The notes: generated by a model not told the origin, from the letters alone. A DNA stretch of 64,000 bases from Misgurnus anguillicaudatus (GCF_027580225.2 NC_073358.2:49190001-49254000), one strand, 5' to 3'; positions 1-12,666 are shown, counted from the stretch's first letter. Made by a program: numbers and translations.

Positions 1-784
1 ATAAGCTGCATTATCCTTCAAATTGCACCAATTGAAATATCGAATTGAAAATGCGTCCAATGGAAACACAGCAATTTCGCATAAATGCAGATATATTGCA
101 AAATAGTTTTTAAACTCTGAGGAGGTGCATTTTACAGGCAATTTGAAAAAAGTTTCGTAGGCCTACATTTTTTTTCTCGCGCATTTACAGGTCACCTGAC
201 CTGCGTAAAAGTCACAAAATGGTGTGGTGTGTTTAATTGGAGGGCAAGACAAAAGAGGTGTGTACGACTTTGTGATGTCAAAAAACATTAAAAGCATGAC
301 ATCAAAATACAGCGAGAGCATTTCGAGACACTCTCGAACAAACGTTGCATAACATTGGTTAAAGGAAAAAAAATTCGACGTTTTTTTAAATAACGCTAAA
401 GTTTTGCGCAAATCTTTAATGAAAACGCAGCTGTTTTTAACCAAGTGTTGGGCCAAAAAGGGACAAACCTATATTGGGTTTGTCCATATTTGAGTCAACT
501 ATGGGTTAAAACAACTCAGTGTAATGCACAATATTCTTCGTGAAATTTTTATCTATTGATTCATGTTCACAGACTTTTTCATGTCACTCAGGCTGATAAT
601 TTGACCTGGCGTGTTTAACATGGTAACATTCAATAAGGCTTCTGTTTACATAGAAAATGTTGGGTTATTTTCAACCCAACGATAGTTTTAAAAATGCATA
701 ACAAAGGAGAAAACAATACAGTGTCTGTGAGGCCGAATGGCAGATGAAAACAATGGTGCAGGCACGAAAGATGCTTCTTACTAA

Positions 785-1360
785 GGCTATGTCCACACGA
801 AGCCGGTGCATCCCCTATCCAATCTTTTTTTTTCTTGCTCAAAAAAAAAAATCCGTACACACGAAACCACTGAAACCGACTGAAGCGGTGTAGTATATAT
901 GCCGGACCAGTTTGGGGCGCTGTAATTCTGCCACAGATATACACTATACACGGAGAAGAAGACTTTGAGCATGCGCATAACCAACGTATGGTGTTGTCCA
1001 TTATCGATTGTTGGTCACCACAATTGCATAGAAGCAATAGATTTTGCTGTAATAAAGCTAGTAGGCTTTAGTAGCTTCTGTAGCACGAACACAATCACGT
1101 AGTCCACCGTTATTGTTGCTGCTGTTACGTGTGACGCTTCCGACACGTGATGTGATGACGTTTTCGCTTCACAAAATATACGGATTGGCTGTACAGACGA
1201 AACCGCAAGGGTGTCGGTTTCAGATTTATCCACTTTAGGACCCGGTTTCAAAAAATAGCGGATTCAGTCTCCCAAAACGCCGGATCCGTGTGGATGTAAC
1301 GCCAATACGATAACAAATTTATACGTATGCAGTGATACGCGTCTCCGTGTGGACAGCCCC
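785..1360. repeat. Foldback (inverted-repeat) DNA element
   Basis: The left edge contains GGCTATGTCCACACGAAGCC. The right edge, read on the minus strand, contains GGGGCTGTCCACACGGAGAC. The imperfect inverted ends enclose about 530 bases with no coding frame of note. This is the structure of a non-autonomous DNA transposon. The exact ends are uncertain because the target duplication is not obvious. Confidence 0.5.
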
Positions 1361-2279
1361 TGAAATGCATTGCATTGAAAGTCATGCCAAGTAACACAAA
1401 GAGGGAAATCGTGTCCATGAACACGAATCAATAGATGTAAATTTAAGTAAAATTGCAGTGAGTCACCGTAGCAATATTTTACATATAAATACATTTTCTG
1501 TTTGTCTTTCAGGAGAATGTAACATCTGTGGATTAGCTTCACCATCCTGGCTGCATCATCTTGGTCTCTATGAAATAAAATCATTGCATTTTGAAAACGT
1601 ACATTCACAGTCACTGTTAACTCTGTCTGTAATCTCTGAATTTCAAATGTTAAGACTTTTTTCAGTCATTTATAAAGTCTTTCTTTTTCAAGTCTAGAGG
1701 CAAAATTGCTAAAAGATTACATTTCCAGTAAGATTGTGCTGCTGTCATTAATATTTTCTCACATCTCATCATTTATGAACTGAATTGAACTGTGTTCCTG
1801 TTAAAATGATTAAAGTACATTTTTAAGAAACATTGTGAAGTGATCCTCTTGCACACAATGGTTTGGCAAGGACATAAATGGGCCGTTAGCTTGAAAACCA
1901 GATCAGTATGAAGGTCCTATATCCACAGTTTGTGGTATTACGATGTTTAAATCAGACCCAGTTTCACAGACAGGGTTTAAGCTAGGAAAAAGCATTAAAT
2001 TAATACCTTTTATGTGACTTTACTGGTGTGCATCTTGAACCAAAACAATGATTTATTTTAAGATGTGTATTTAAGATTATAGCCTTAACCCATATGGGTG
2101 GTTTAGGTCTTAGTTTAATTAGGTAATATAACTAGTTTTAACAAACATACCTTACTGAAAACCAAGGCTTTGAAACCAGTTCAAGGAACGAAAACAAAAA
2201 ACAGAAACTTTTTTTTGCAAGGAACCGAAACGAAACCAGAAACTTTCACAAAATACATGTTCCGGAACAGAAACGTTTA

Positions 2280-2566
2280 TTTAAAGCAACACTATGTAGT
2301 TTTTCGACCTTTAAATAATGTCTCTAAAATTATTTCAGTGATAGAGCAACTTTTAACTGGACAAATTGTACCGTTGCTGCAACCTGAGCAGCCTCCTAGC
2401 TGCTACAAGCACACTCTGAAAGTGGCGGTGGAGGGTAGGAAACACAGCCCGCCCCGCCCCTCCCTCTGCCTGCAGAAGAGTCTGATACCAGGCACTGTTG
2501 CGCTTTTCAACCACATGGGGGAGCTGTAAGTCATTTTTACATGGAAACTACATAGTGTTGCTTTAA
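2280..2566. repeat. MITE with perfect inverted ends and TTAA-type edges
   Basis: The left end begins TTTAAAGCAACACTATGTAG and the right end is its exact reverse complement, about 22 bases in all. The 119-codon open frame across it is part of the repeat and not a gene. Short inverted ends plus a TTAA-like edge resemble the other TTAA-edged miniatures in this window. Confidence 0.7.
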
Positions 2567-2990
2567 AGTAATGGTAACCAGTTAAATACAGTTATTTTTT
2601 CCCGTTCTTTGACAAGATTTCTGTGCAATATGACTTTGTGAAGTTTACTTCTGGTTGTCGTTGACTCATCTGATAAATGAGAAGCTTGCCACCAGCAAGT
2701 AGCCTACTTAAGCCCAAGTCTCAAATAAGAGGTAAATATTTTAGGCTACCAAGTATCTCAAGATGTTTTTTTATACTAATTGGTGGTGTAACGGATCGCA
2801 GATGATCCGTGATCCGTACAGATCACGACCCACAGTTCGGCTAGCATGCGATTTGCAGATTAATACGCAAATTTAAATAGCGTGAAAGTTGATCATTTGC
2901 ACGTGTTTCAAAGGCTTGCAAATGTTAACACTTAAGCGATTTTAAACAATTTAATCACATAGTGAGCAATTTTCTGTACGCAAAGACACA

Positions 2991-3413
2991 TACACTGTAA
3001 AAAAAATCTGTAGAAATTACAATGTTATTGCAGCTGGGTTGCCGGTAAATTACCATAGATTTAAATTTATGTTATTTACTGGCAAGAGTTTGTTCAAAGT
3101 TGAATACATTTTAAATATTAACAAGTCTTTATCTTTACAGAATAAAACTATACAATAACAGCCTCATGCAAAGCATTCTGGGAACCAGAAATCATCATCA
3201 AATTTTTTCTGTTTTTTGCTTCAGATTTTATTTCCCAGAATGTTTTGCTTGATGCTGTTTTTCTAGTTTTATTCTGTAAAGACAAAGACTTGTAAATGTT
3301 TAATGTTCATTTAACTTTGAACAAAATGTTGCCAGTAATAACATAAATTTAAATCTACGGTAAGTTACCGGCAACACAGCTGCAAATTTCTACGGAATTT
3401 TTTTTACAGTGTA
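2991..3413. repeat. Long-armed palindromic MITE
   Basis: The ends are TACACTGTAAAAAAAATCTG on the left and its near complement on the right. The arms pair over much of their length: the left arm carries GGTAAATTACC and the Na-rich stretch around TCTTTATCTTTACAGAATAA, and the right arm carries their complements. It could fold into a hairpin of roughly 200-base arms. Typical of teleost non-autonomous DNA transposons. Confidence 0.75.
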
Positions 3414-5156
3414 TGCAATTGAATGTGTCCGGTCCAACTTCAATTAAATGTGATTATCCCTATGCCCTTCAAAGATCAGAACTCTTGATGTATAAACTTG
3501 AGAGAGAGTTGCACTACTGTGTCTCATACTTTTGTCAATTAAAATACATTTGGCAAATAAAGCACTGAAAAACGGAGGACGAATTCCGTGCATGTGTTTA
3601 AGTGCACTCAAAAGTGCATACACGGAAAGATGCGTTTCAAAAAGCAAGCGAACAATCTTTCTGTTCTTGACAGGACACATACAAACAAAATGATCTCGAA
3701 ATACCACAGTATTCTTTTTCTAATAAAAACAAGTTTGCTAATAAACTTCATGGCAGAAATTGTCCTATGTATAATGCTGAAACAAATGTAGGCATGTCAG
3801 AATTACAGTTACGCCGCTTACATAATGTAGCCTTTTTTAATGTTTGATGAAGATAGAGACTTAAGGAAAATTATGTAGACTAATAATTTAAATTTAAGTT
3901 TAATGTCGTAATGATCAGCTACTTGTCCCACAGCTGACATGGAACTTTATTTATTTAATACATTTATAAAATGTAATAAATGTATTTAATATTTATATAT
4001 TAAATAAATAATACATTTACTTATTTATTTTTTGTTCTTACCGGTTCAGGAACGTCAATTTTAGGGTTGAAGCGGAAATGTTAAAATATGTTTCTGTTCG
4101 GAACAAACCAATTGGGAAAAAAATCTGGTTAAAAGTAAAAACATTACTTGTGCATTTTGAGGAAAAACAGTGGGCATTGATGTTTTTTAAGATTTGTCAG
4201 TGCAAGTTGTTTTCAGTTTGATTAGCTCTTACATTTATTTTAATCTAGGACTAATCCCTGTCCGGGAAAGCGCATTATTTGACAGAAAACTGCATGACAT
4301 AAACAAATTAAAAACAAAAACCTAAACGTGTCACACATCTTTGAAAAGCTGAGGTTATTGTGATTCAAATGATGTAAACTCTTTTAAGATGCAATCAACA
4401 CAGCAGGTACAAATAGTCTCCTTTTTAAACCTTTTTCAGGAGTTAAGTCATGTCTCCAAAACCATGTTTCTTACAGAGCTGCACTCATCTATAAAACCAC
4501 AACAATTGAAACCACAGACAACCTTATTTTTTCCTTTCCTATAAATTACATTTTAGTACACACAGTAATAACGTGTATGAGATATAAACAGTATTTCTCT
4601 GGTTTTCACTTGCAGCCATATATTAAATGTAAGGATAAAGAAATACTGATCTTGTGATTGACCAAATTTTGAAATATAAATGTTTAATTCTGGCCTGCCT
4701 GAATGATGGTTTGAACAAAATTATTGTTGTTTATGAAGCGAGTTTAAATGCTGAAATACCTCAACATAAAGACTACAATTGAATTTAACACAATGATTTA
4801 ATTTGGCTGTTGCAAGTCTAAAAATAAATGGGATGAAATGTGTTTTTTGATATACTATAGCTATATATGTTTTTGGTGATGTTTCTGTTTTGACGTGATG
4901 TATGTCTGTGGCTTTTGGGGGTTTTAGATGAATAGTGGCTGAACACACCCAGAACAAAATCTTTTTTTAAGATGAGACCTTGTTAGTTACATAAAACAAA
5001 ACATGTTTACTTGGATGTGTTTTGGTTTAAGTAAATATTTCAGTGGATTTCCGTAAGATTTAAGTTTGGCTAACCAAATATGAAATTAAACGAACGTAAA
5101 TACATCAGAGAAATGACAACAAATGTACATTTGCATGCGTGGGGAAAATAAGCTTG

Positions 5157-5166
5157 TATATAAAAG
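5157..5166 (+). promoter_or_regulatory. TATA box of the SCPP-like gene
   Basis: TATATAAAAG lies upstream of a putative untranslated first exon that would begin near 5185-5195 and end at a GTATGT donor at 5264. The acceptor at 5341-5344 (ACAG) then gives the exon carrying the start codon at 5361. An untranslated first exon followed by a signal-peptide exon is the usual SCPP layout. Confidence 0.5.
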
Positions 5167-5360
5167 TCTCAGTTTCAGTTCATTGTCAGTCAAGGGCTGC
5201 AAAACACTGAGCATAAAAATACGCCAAGCTTTTGACAATTTATACTTTTGGAAGGATTTAAAAGTATGTGTACTTAATTCTTTTAATTATTTTTTAATAC
5301 ATTTTAATTTTATTAATATTTTTTATCCAAATCCTTTCTCACAGGGACATTTAATACAAG

Positions 5361-6393
5361 ATGGACTTTTTGGGACCAGCACTATTTGGATTCATGTTGG
5401 TGGCCTTTACCGTTTCAAATCCAGTAAGACTTTTTCTATACCTAATTTCATGACACCTGTGCATTTATCTCTGTATCTGTTTAGTGCTATACTTTAACTA
5501 CATCATCATGTGTTTAATTTTGTTTAATAAATTCAATTTTATCTATATAGCACATTTCATACACAATGGTAATTATTACAGAAATTATTTACAAAGATAC
5601 CAAATTTAAAATAACAAAAAGTTAAAAATTTCTAAATTCTAAAATAAAAAATATATATACTTTATAATTTTTTGTATACCTTATTTAATTTTTTATAAAC
5701 TTTAATGGTTATTTGCATGTAACATTAAGTGTAATGTTTATTTTTAACTTCATCCTTTATTATTTCAACAAATTATATATATTTTGTAGGTGTATGGATC
5801 AATAGAAATCCATTCAAATGAATAATCCACATTCAATTTAGTCATGTTACATACGTTTTTTTATTTTTCTCCTATAATATCGCACATAAAAACAGCTACT
5901 GTTTGTGCTACAGTATGATAAAAATATTATCAACTTATTTAAGAAGACTCAAGTGAATGTGGATCATTTGTCCTCTTTTATACCCATGTAAAGCACTTAA
6001 TGGTTGTAATCACATTGTATAATATATTATGAAATGTAAATAAATAAACCTTTTAATTTAAAATGTTTTGTCTAACAGATTAGCCTGTCATCCAGTTCTG
6101 AATCGTCAGAGACGAGTCAGTCGAGTTCAGAGGAGATCACCGTACTGAGAAGCACCGCACAACCCAATGTTATAGGGAGCGTAAAGCTGAATCTACAGCA
6201 GGTCAATAATCCAACTTCACTGCCATTAGTCCTCCAGGAAACCATTCACAATACCATCACAGAACAAACGATTGACATGAAGATAAACCCCATTCTTCTA
6301 TCACCGGCTGTATCTGTTAAACCAGAACTTGAGACTGTAATAGAGCCCGATTTAAATGCCACGACTGTATCACCCAGAGGAGATAGCATTTAA
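5361..6393 (+). CDS. SCPP-like secreted acidic phosphoprotein, 125 aa
   Basis: Two coding exons, 5361-5423 and 6079-6393, joined in phase 0 (donor CCA|GTAAGA, acceptor CTAACAG|ATT). Exon one encodes 21 residues that look like a signal peptide (hydrophobic FGFMLVAFTVS, then NP). Exon two opens with a Ser/Glu cluster, SSSESSETSQSSSEE, containing several S-x-E sites of the kind phosphorylated by the secretory kinase Fam20C, followed by a tail of about 90 residues rich in Val, Thr and Pro. A signal-peptide exon, phase-0 introns and an early S-x-E cluster are hallmarks of secretory calcium-binding phosphoproteins of teeth, scales and bone. It lies next to rchy1, where mammals carry ODAPH, but I see no sequence match to ODAPH, so no symbol is given. 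A further small exon in the 655-base intron cannot be excluded. Polyadenylation signals are at 6517-6522 and 6942-6947. Confidence 0.72.
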
Positions 6394-6941
6394 CTACCAA
6401 ACAAATACTGAATATTTAACCGCTTTCTGTATAATCCGAATTCAAATATCAGAATTTAGTTAGAAGCTTGTTTATATTACTCATTTTCAGAATTACTAAT
6501 GGCTTAAACTAAGGTCAATAAAGGCATTCCTGCAGGTTTAAAAGCAGAACTGCAGCATGTTTTATTACATCTTTTTCTATAATCCTATATGTGTGTCGCT
6601 GTTATCATTATTTTTGTGTTTTTTTAGATGAACTAACTTTTGTATTACATTTATTCCTGTTACTGTAGGTGGCATTCGATTAATGGGTTTGATGCTTTTT
6701 AACGCTGTTACATAATGAGAATATACAGTATAATGAAAATATGTGGACGTATGATGCAATTCCTCACCCCTTCCAAGTGTGCTTTACATGAATGAGTTCA
6801 AATTATGTGTTGAATAATTAACAATGTTGAATATGAACGATGATTTTATCTATTGTGTGAGAAGCAGGAATTGTTTTTTACATGTCTGCCTGAAAATCAA
6901 CTTGATGTTATATTTAACTTCTGCTTAATATTAAACAGACA

Positions 6942-6984
6942 AATAAAACTTCTAACTCATTTAACGATGAAGTGTTATTTTATT
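6942..6984. terminator. Convergent poly(A) signals of the SCPP-like gene and rchy1
   Basis: AATAAA on the plus strand at 6942-6947 could end the SCPP-like transcript. TTTATT at 6979-6984 reads AATAAA on the minus strand and could end rchy1. The two hexamers are about 30 bases apart, so the two 3' untranslated regions would meet or overlap. Assignment is by position only. Confidence 0.45.
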
Positions 6985-7219
6985 TCATTTTTTCCATGGT
7001 TGTGAACAATCAGATTTAGTGATCTGAAAATCTAGCATGATGCCATGAGTTTCCAAATGAGTGCTTTCATTGAATTTGATGGGAAATTATTACATAGCTG
7101 ACTGTAGTAGGATCAGGGAAAGATTAACATTTAAGTCCAACCACTTTAATGAAGCAGTGAAAAAAATTGAGAGATTATGGTGTACATGTCGATGTTTGGC
7201 TCATTTCTCAATCTAAGCA

Positions 7220-10093
7220 TCAGTCGAGTGCCTCCGTTTCGGGTTCATTGTCATTTGGCTGTTCTTCTGGCAGTCCTGCACCTGCCTGTATGATCAGCCC
7301 GCCGTCCTGTGCCGTGTTATAAGATCCACATTTACTGCATTTCATCCCCAACACGTGGAAAGAGACGATACAATGAGCCTGACAGTCATTGCATATTATC
7401 TGCAATCACAAACACACATACAGAGCTTAATCCAAAGTCATTTTGCTATGAAATAGCATGTTCTGTAATACATTATTTAGTTGTTTTTAAGGTGAAATAT
7501 GGCCTGAATGTGTTTCAATAGATATCATGAGATTCACCCTATAAATGGCAATTTATTAGCCAATCTATCCAATATACCCAGACTTATTTTGTGTCTGTAT
7601 GGTTCAATTAAATGTAAAAGGGTTAAAATGTCTAAATAAATTTGCAGATTACTTGCCGTTGCCGATTTTTGAGAACCAAGTCTAAAAGAAATTCTGGTTT
7701 TATTTCAGTTTGAAAGAATATTTTTTTGAGAACCAAGTCTAAAAGAAATTCTGGTTTTATTTCATTTTGAAAGAATATTTGGGGGATAATTGCAAAAATG
7801 TCAACGTGGTGTAACCGCTCTGTGTCAATTGGTGTAACTAGTATTTTTTTAAATTTAAATATATTCATAAAAAATGTGGAATGAAATATAATTTTTTCGT
7901 TTAGTGTAATATGATTTTTTTTTAGATAAATGTTTAAAGATTATTTAGAAAACTTTAGAAATGTTTTCAGCATATGTCAGGACAAATATTACAAAAACAC
8001 ATTAAAATTTACATTTAGAAATAACTAATCAAATGATATTTTTAAATTATTTTTTATGATTAAGCTTACATGCCATCAAGGTGGATAAAATATTTAAATT
8101 TCTCATTCTTTGGCGTAATTGGCGGTTACACCATTTGACATTTTCAGGTCCATTCAGTTTTAAATTTCATAAAAATGGTCCAAATGTAATTTTTTATTGC
8201 ATAAAATCAACATAAATACACTTTTGCATTGAAATATACCTGATGCGTGCTTTAATAACAATTTTTTTAAATTTCTCATCTTGCAAAACCGTTTTTGTCA
8301 CTGACCCATATATATTTATCTTGACCGTAGCATCCTGGTATTCTGTAGGCATGGGTGACTGGGCGATCTCTTTATCTCTCTCTTCCCAAAACATCTTCAT
8401 GTCTAATGCTGACTGCATACACAGTGGACAACGATAAGCACTGCAAAACAGAACCGTACATATAAGAGTCTACAGTATGAATGTGACCAGACATAGGCAT
8501 AAATTCACCCCACAGTAACATTTATATAAACAGTTATATAAAGGTTGTCCCTTACCCAGTTTTCCACATGTCTTCAAAGCATGTTCTGAAAATACGAAAG
8601 AATAAAGTATTGTTTTACATAAAATTATATAGTCTTTATACCTTAAAGGTACATTTCGCTAATGTCAACTTCACCTGTCATTCGAGTGAGAAAATTACAA
8701 TTTTTGGACAGACAGAGCAAACGCTTTCAACATATACGTATCATCAAAGAAATACTCACTTGTGTAGAAGATGTCCACATGGAAGAACATGAGCCCCTAT
8801 TCTAGATGTGTGGATGTCATCCATACATACCGGGCAGTTTTGCCTCGACACATCCTCAACACACTGAAACATAAAAGCATTGAGTTTTCCTACATATACG
8901 AATAATGAGTCAAGCGGATGTTAAAAGAGGAAGATGAAACTTTCAATACCTTGTGATTATCTTTAAGATCGGTGGCTAAACATAAATTACACTTCGTACA
9001 ATGGAAGTATTTCTCTCTTGGACCAATTCTAAAAGTGAGAGAGCAGAAAATTGGATGTTAATGAGTAACATGGCAACAGCATTTATAACATCAGTGCTTC
9101 TTGAATAATAAAGGCATCAATAATGAAGTCTGAATGAATAAATGCTAATTTTATGCAAACCTGCATATTCCACAAGGCTGGCAGTGGTATTGCTTCTTGT
9201 CTTTGTCAAAGAGATGACAAATGTCACAGTAATACTCCCCAAACTTCACACCGCACTCCTTACATGTCTGCTGAGCCTGAGGAAGCCAAAAACGTGAAAA
9301 TCTATTCAAAGATGAGAAAGGTTTTATATGTTGTCTTGCTGTTTTTTGCTTAGTGGTCGACCGATTTGGGTTTTTTGGTGGCAACTGCCGATCCTGATAT
9401 GAGAAAGCAATGTAACCGATTGGCTGATATGAGGCTGATGTAACACAAATGTAATTACAGTAAATGAGAGACAAACAGAACTTAGGTATATTTTTTACAT
9501 ATTCTCCTTAGTAGTACTTGAAATACTTGTGTAACGTCATCAGTCGCGGACCAAATATAAAACCCCGGGCAGGGTCTTTGTAAATTTGGGGTTTATGATG
9601 TCACTAACCCAGGAAGAAGCTCACTTTAGTCCATCAAGCCGTTCAAATGTAGTTTAAGAGAAGTGATTTCTGTTAAAGAAAACATCTCTCATTTTGCATT
9701 GAACTTTGAGCATTGTAACTTTGCAGATGTTGTTTATGCTCAAACAGTGGTCAAGCAAGCAGCTTTACATGTGTTTATAACTAAGCTTAAATATGAATTT
9801 ACCTCTTGAATAGTATGGCACGCCGCACATTTGACCTCTCGGACCTTAAATCGGTCCATTTGATGATTTTCTTCACCATCATGACAGAGTCGGCATACAT
9901 AAAACTTCCCACAGCACGGCGCCTACAGAAAGAAACAAACTGTAAATGTACTTTCTGCTGAATATATTAAAAAACATAACAAAATTAAATGATTTACATT
10001 TAACACATTTACATTTATTTGGATATTTTATTCAAACGACTTGAATTAAATGAATACACATTGTCAGTAGACCACACATATGCTAGATGTAAA

Positions 10094-10149
<56 letters not shown>

Positions 10150-10463
10150 GCATCTGCGTGTGTCATGTACTGTTTAAGTCATTTAGGATAAAAGCGTCTG
10201 CTAAAATGAAAACGTGGATATTGTATTATTAAAATAAACATAAAAAAGAATGTAATGGATAAAAAAGACACAGCACATTTAGCATTGGCATGATAACTTT
10301 ATGTAAACAAGCGGCCAAATAATAAATTATCAAACTGGTGATATAGATTTGATGAATTAACGTGAAATACAATTTACACAAGAGATTAAATGAAAATAAA
10401 GTTACTCACTTTTAATAAACAGTTGCGAACATAATGTTCACACCCAGCTGCCGTGGCGGCCAT
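7220..10463 (-). CDS. rchy1: RCHY1 (Pirh2) CHY/RING-finger E3 ubiquitin ligase, 267 aa
   Basis: Eight coding exons on the minus strand: 10410-10463, 9803-9922, 9161-9276, 8950-9028, 8760-8863, 8556-8585, 8320-8440, 7220-7399. The joined frame gives 267 residues, close to the 261 of the human protein. In order: CHY zinc finger (about 8-80), CTCHY zinc finger including EYYCDICHLFDKDKKQYHC (about 82-125), RING finger from C133 to C175 (CPVC ... HVLPCGHLLH ... CPLC), and a C-terminal zinc ribbon with C211, C214, C229 and C232. Mammalian RCHY1 ubiquitinates p53 and other targets. The start is the Met before AATAAGCEHY, matching the start of the family. All junctions are GT-AG except intron 7, where exon 7 ends AAG and the intron begins ATAAAT; see findings. 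The skipped-GT alternatives either drop two residues or truncate the protein before the zinc ribbon. Confidence 0.93.
7615..8312. repeat. Interspersed element abutting rchy1 exon 7; related copy at 32825-33500
   Basis: This stretch fills much of rchy1 intron 7 and aligns by eye with 32825-33500 in idua intron 2. Both share AACCAAGTCTAAA, GGGGATAATTGCAAAAATG, GTGTCAATTGGTGTA and CATAAAATCAACATAAATA, in the same order. Internal inverted segments (TGTCAACGTGGTGTAACCGC near 7799 and the complement of GCGGTTACACCATTTGACA near 8122) suggest a DNA transposon. Homology stops around 8305-8312, only about 10 bases from the end of exon 7. Confidence 0.65.
7671..7784. repeat. Tandem duplication, 57-bp unit x2
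   Basis: GAGAACCAAGTCTAAAAGAA starts at 7671 and again at 7728. The two 57-base units are nearly identical. The related element at 32880 has one unit, so the duplication arose in this copy. Confidence 0.85.
10099..10149. repeat. (CT)n microsatellite
   Basis: Nearly pure CT dinucleotide run within rchy1 intron 1, interrupted once by GTCT. Confidence 0.95.
10176..10208 (-). repeat. SINE fragment (core motif)
   Basis: The reverse complement reads CATTTTAGCAGACGCTTTTA followed by TCCTAAATGACTT. This resembles the widespread fish SINE core. Related pieces are at 28836-28970 and near 55305. No tRNA head is visible here. Confidence 0.5.
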
Positions 10464-10469
10464 GTTTTA

Positions 10470-12335
10470 TTCAAATGCGTAAAACTTTATTTAAAATAGA
10501 GGAAATGACAACGGTTAAAGATTAAAGGCTTTTGAATATTATATGAAAAGCAAACAGGCTTGTAAATTTGATGGACTGATAAAAGACTTTGACATTCTAG
10601 AAAATGATTGACCCCCTTTTGTTTCTGTATTACTTTTTATTTATGTAATTTATTTTCTGAAATTTGTGCGCCTTGCTTTTTTTAAAAAAAATAAATAAAT
10701 AAAAAAATAATTTGAGTGCCATGGCATGTACACTTGTTCCTAAATAATAATAAAAAATAAAAATAAAGGCTTGTGAATTTTGTGGACAGGTAAAATAAAC
10801 TATTGTGCATCTCATCTGTTTTATCATTGTATCTTCTCAAGATTATTTGGAAAGATGTGGAAAATGATATTACTAGAACATTGGGTCGTGTGGTAAAGAT
10901 TGGTGTATTTGAGGTGTTATTTTATTTTGATAGAGATCATTTGGAAAGTTATGAACTATATATTATACAGTTATTTATTGTATGAGGAAAGTACCATATA
11001 CACAAAACAAAATGGGCCCTTTGTAAACCAAATCTGTCACATTTTATGAATGATTTTAAATTATACAGTACCCCTTTGGAAATAGAAAAAACAAAAAAGC
11101 TCTGAAAACATATAATATTCTAAAAGTAGGCTACTTATTTTTTATTAGATTAAGACAATGACATACAACGAAAACATAACACAAAAAAAGGATATTAATA
11201 GTACTATACGAATAAATTTGTTATTTTTATTTGTTCTCTGGTAACTTTTGTGACTTATGCGTCCTGTTCATGTGGCATTGAGCAAAATTAGTTAGGTTGT
11301 TTTTGTATTTAATGTTGGTATTCAATATAAAAAGATAAAAGTTAATGTTATTTTCCACTATACAATTTTAAATAAAATGTAATAGACACTGTGTTTAAAA
11401 CTTATATTCATTTATTCATCTATATAGAAAGTTGTTGCAACAGTTGGTTATTTATTCAATATTTCCTCACAACTGGTCTGAAAAAAAAAACATTATAAAC
11501 CATCACAGAAATTGTAATGGATTAAATGGTCAAAATGGTAATTAAATTGGTTTTCATGGAAAAGATAATGGTCTCTGTGGGTCTCTAGGTGGCATGTGAT
11601 CTGGTGGATGGGAATCATACTGGATTAAGAACAAAAACACACAACAAAAAGAATTCTGTAATGGTTTTATTGATAATTCATATTGTCAATGCAACCATTA
11701 TTATTTGTTTTTTCTTAGCAGGAATTATTAAATCATTAACTTAAGAAATTACACTAAAACATTATGTCCGTCAGTCTCCACTAATAGTAATTTTTGTGTT
11801 GTATAATAGATTTGTTTTTGTTTTTTTATACATGCTTTGTTTAATTAACTGCAAATATACCATTCAGACTGACAGATGGTGTCTGGAAGCACCTATCCAA
11901 GATTATAAACCTGCCCTGTCCTGTCTTTACTCAAATAATTGCCTAATCTTTTAAAGATTTAAACCTGATTAATAAACATGATAAGAAAATAAGATGATAT
12001 ACACTTGTATAATGTATATAGTCAGTATACATGACATTTATTTTTTATAAGTATGTCGACTATTCACAAGTCAAACCAAGTTGTTTTAACTTCATGCTGC
12101 ATTTCTTTTAAGATGAAGTAATAAACGTGTTACTCTGTGTTATTAGGCTGGAACAACACATTTTGTTCAAACTTGTGTTGTCCCTTTCATTTATTTTAAC
12201 ATAAAATCAACACAAAATCACACATAATGCGTTAAATTGCATAAACATAAACAATATGTAAAACATTAACACATTAATGTGTAAATTAACCCATTAATTT
12301 AACTTGTTGGTCCCAAAGACCCGGTTACCCTAGGT
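10470..12335. other. Intergenic region upstream of rchy1, no gene recognised
   Basis: AT-rich, with no coding frame resembling a known protein and no promoter motif I can defend. rchy1 transcription should start just above 10463. Confidence 0.5.
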
Positions 12336-12666
12336 CAGTGTTTCCCAACCACTGTGCCGTGGCACACTAGTGTGCCGTGACAGCTTGTTTGGTGTGCCGT
12401 GGAAAAATTAAAAATCACAACTGCGTATGTCAATGTCATCAATTCCAGCCAGGATATAATCTTTGTGTTCATCAAAACAAGTGTACTTGCATTGAATGTG
12501 AGTTCTACATTAAATACAGTAAAATATTCCAGTTTAACAAGTCATTTAAGCATTGCAATAGAGGTTTGTGCATTTCTTTTAATGCTTTTTGGTATAGTGG
12601 TGTGCCGTATGATTTTTTTTACTTATTACAACTGTGCCGTGACAGAAAAAAGGTTGGGGAACACTG
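12336..12666. mobile_element. Non-autonomous hAT-like element, 331 bp, perfect 8-bp TSD
   Basis: Inverted ends CAGTGTTTCCCAACC and GGTTGGGGAACACTG. Exact 8-base direct duplication CCCTAGGT at 12328-12335 and 12667-12674. The body repeats the word GTGCCGTG near both ends. No transposase frame. An 8-bp duplication and CAGTG ends are diagnostic of the hAT superfamily. Confidence 0.9.

Larger units (their letters stand above)
1..5140. other. Intergenic region, no gene recognised
   Basis: No reading frame here resembles a known protein. The longer open frames lie inside repeats. The recognisable content is three inverted-repeat elements, near 785-1360, 2280-2566 and 2991-3413, listed separately. 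The rest is AT-rich DNA, including a TTTA/TTAA-rich stretch around 3940-4030. Confidence 0.6.

Noticed and set aside
2170..2529. 119-codon open frame
   Set aside because: It spans the inverted-repeat MITE at 2280-2566 and resembles no protein.
7671..7784. A short CRISPR-like repeat
   Set aside because: Only two adjacent units without spacers; a tandem duplication in a vertebrate intron.
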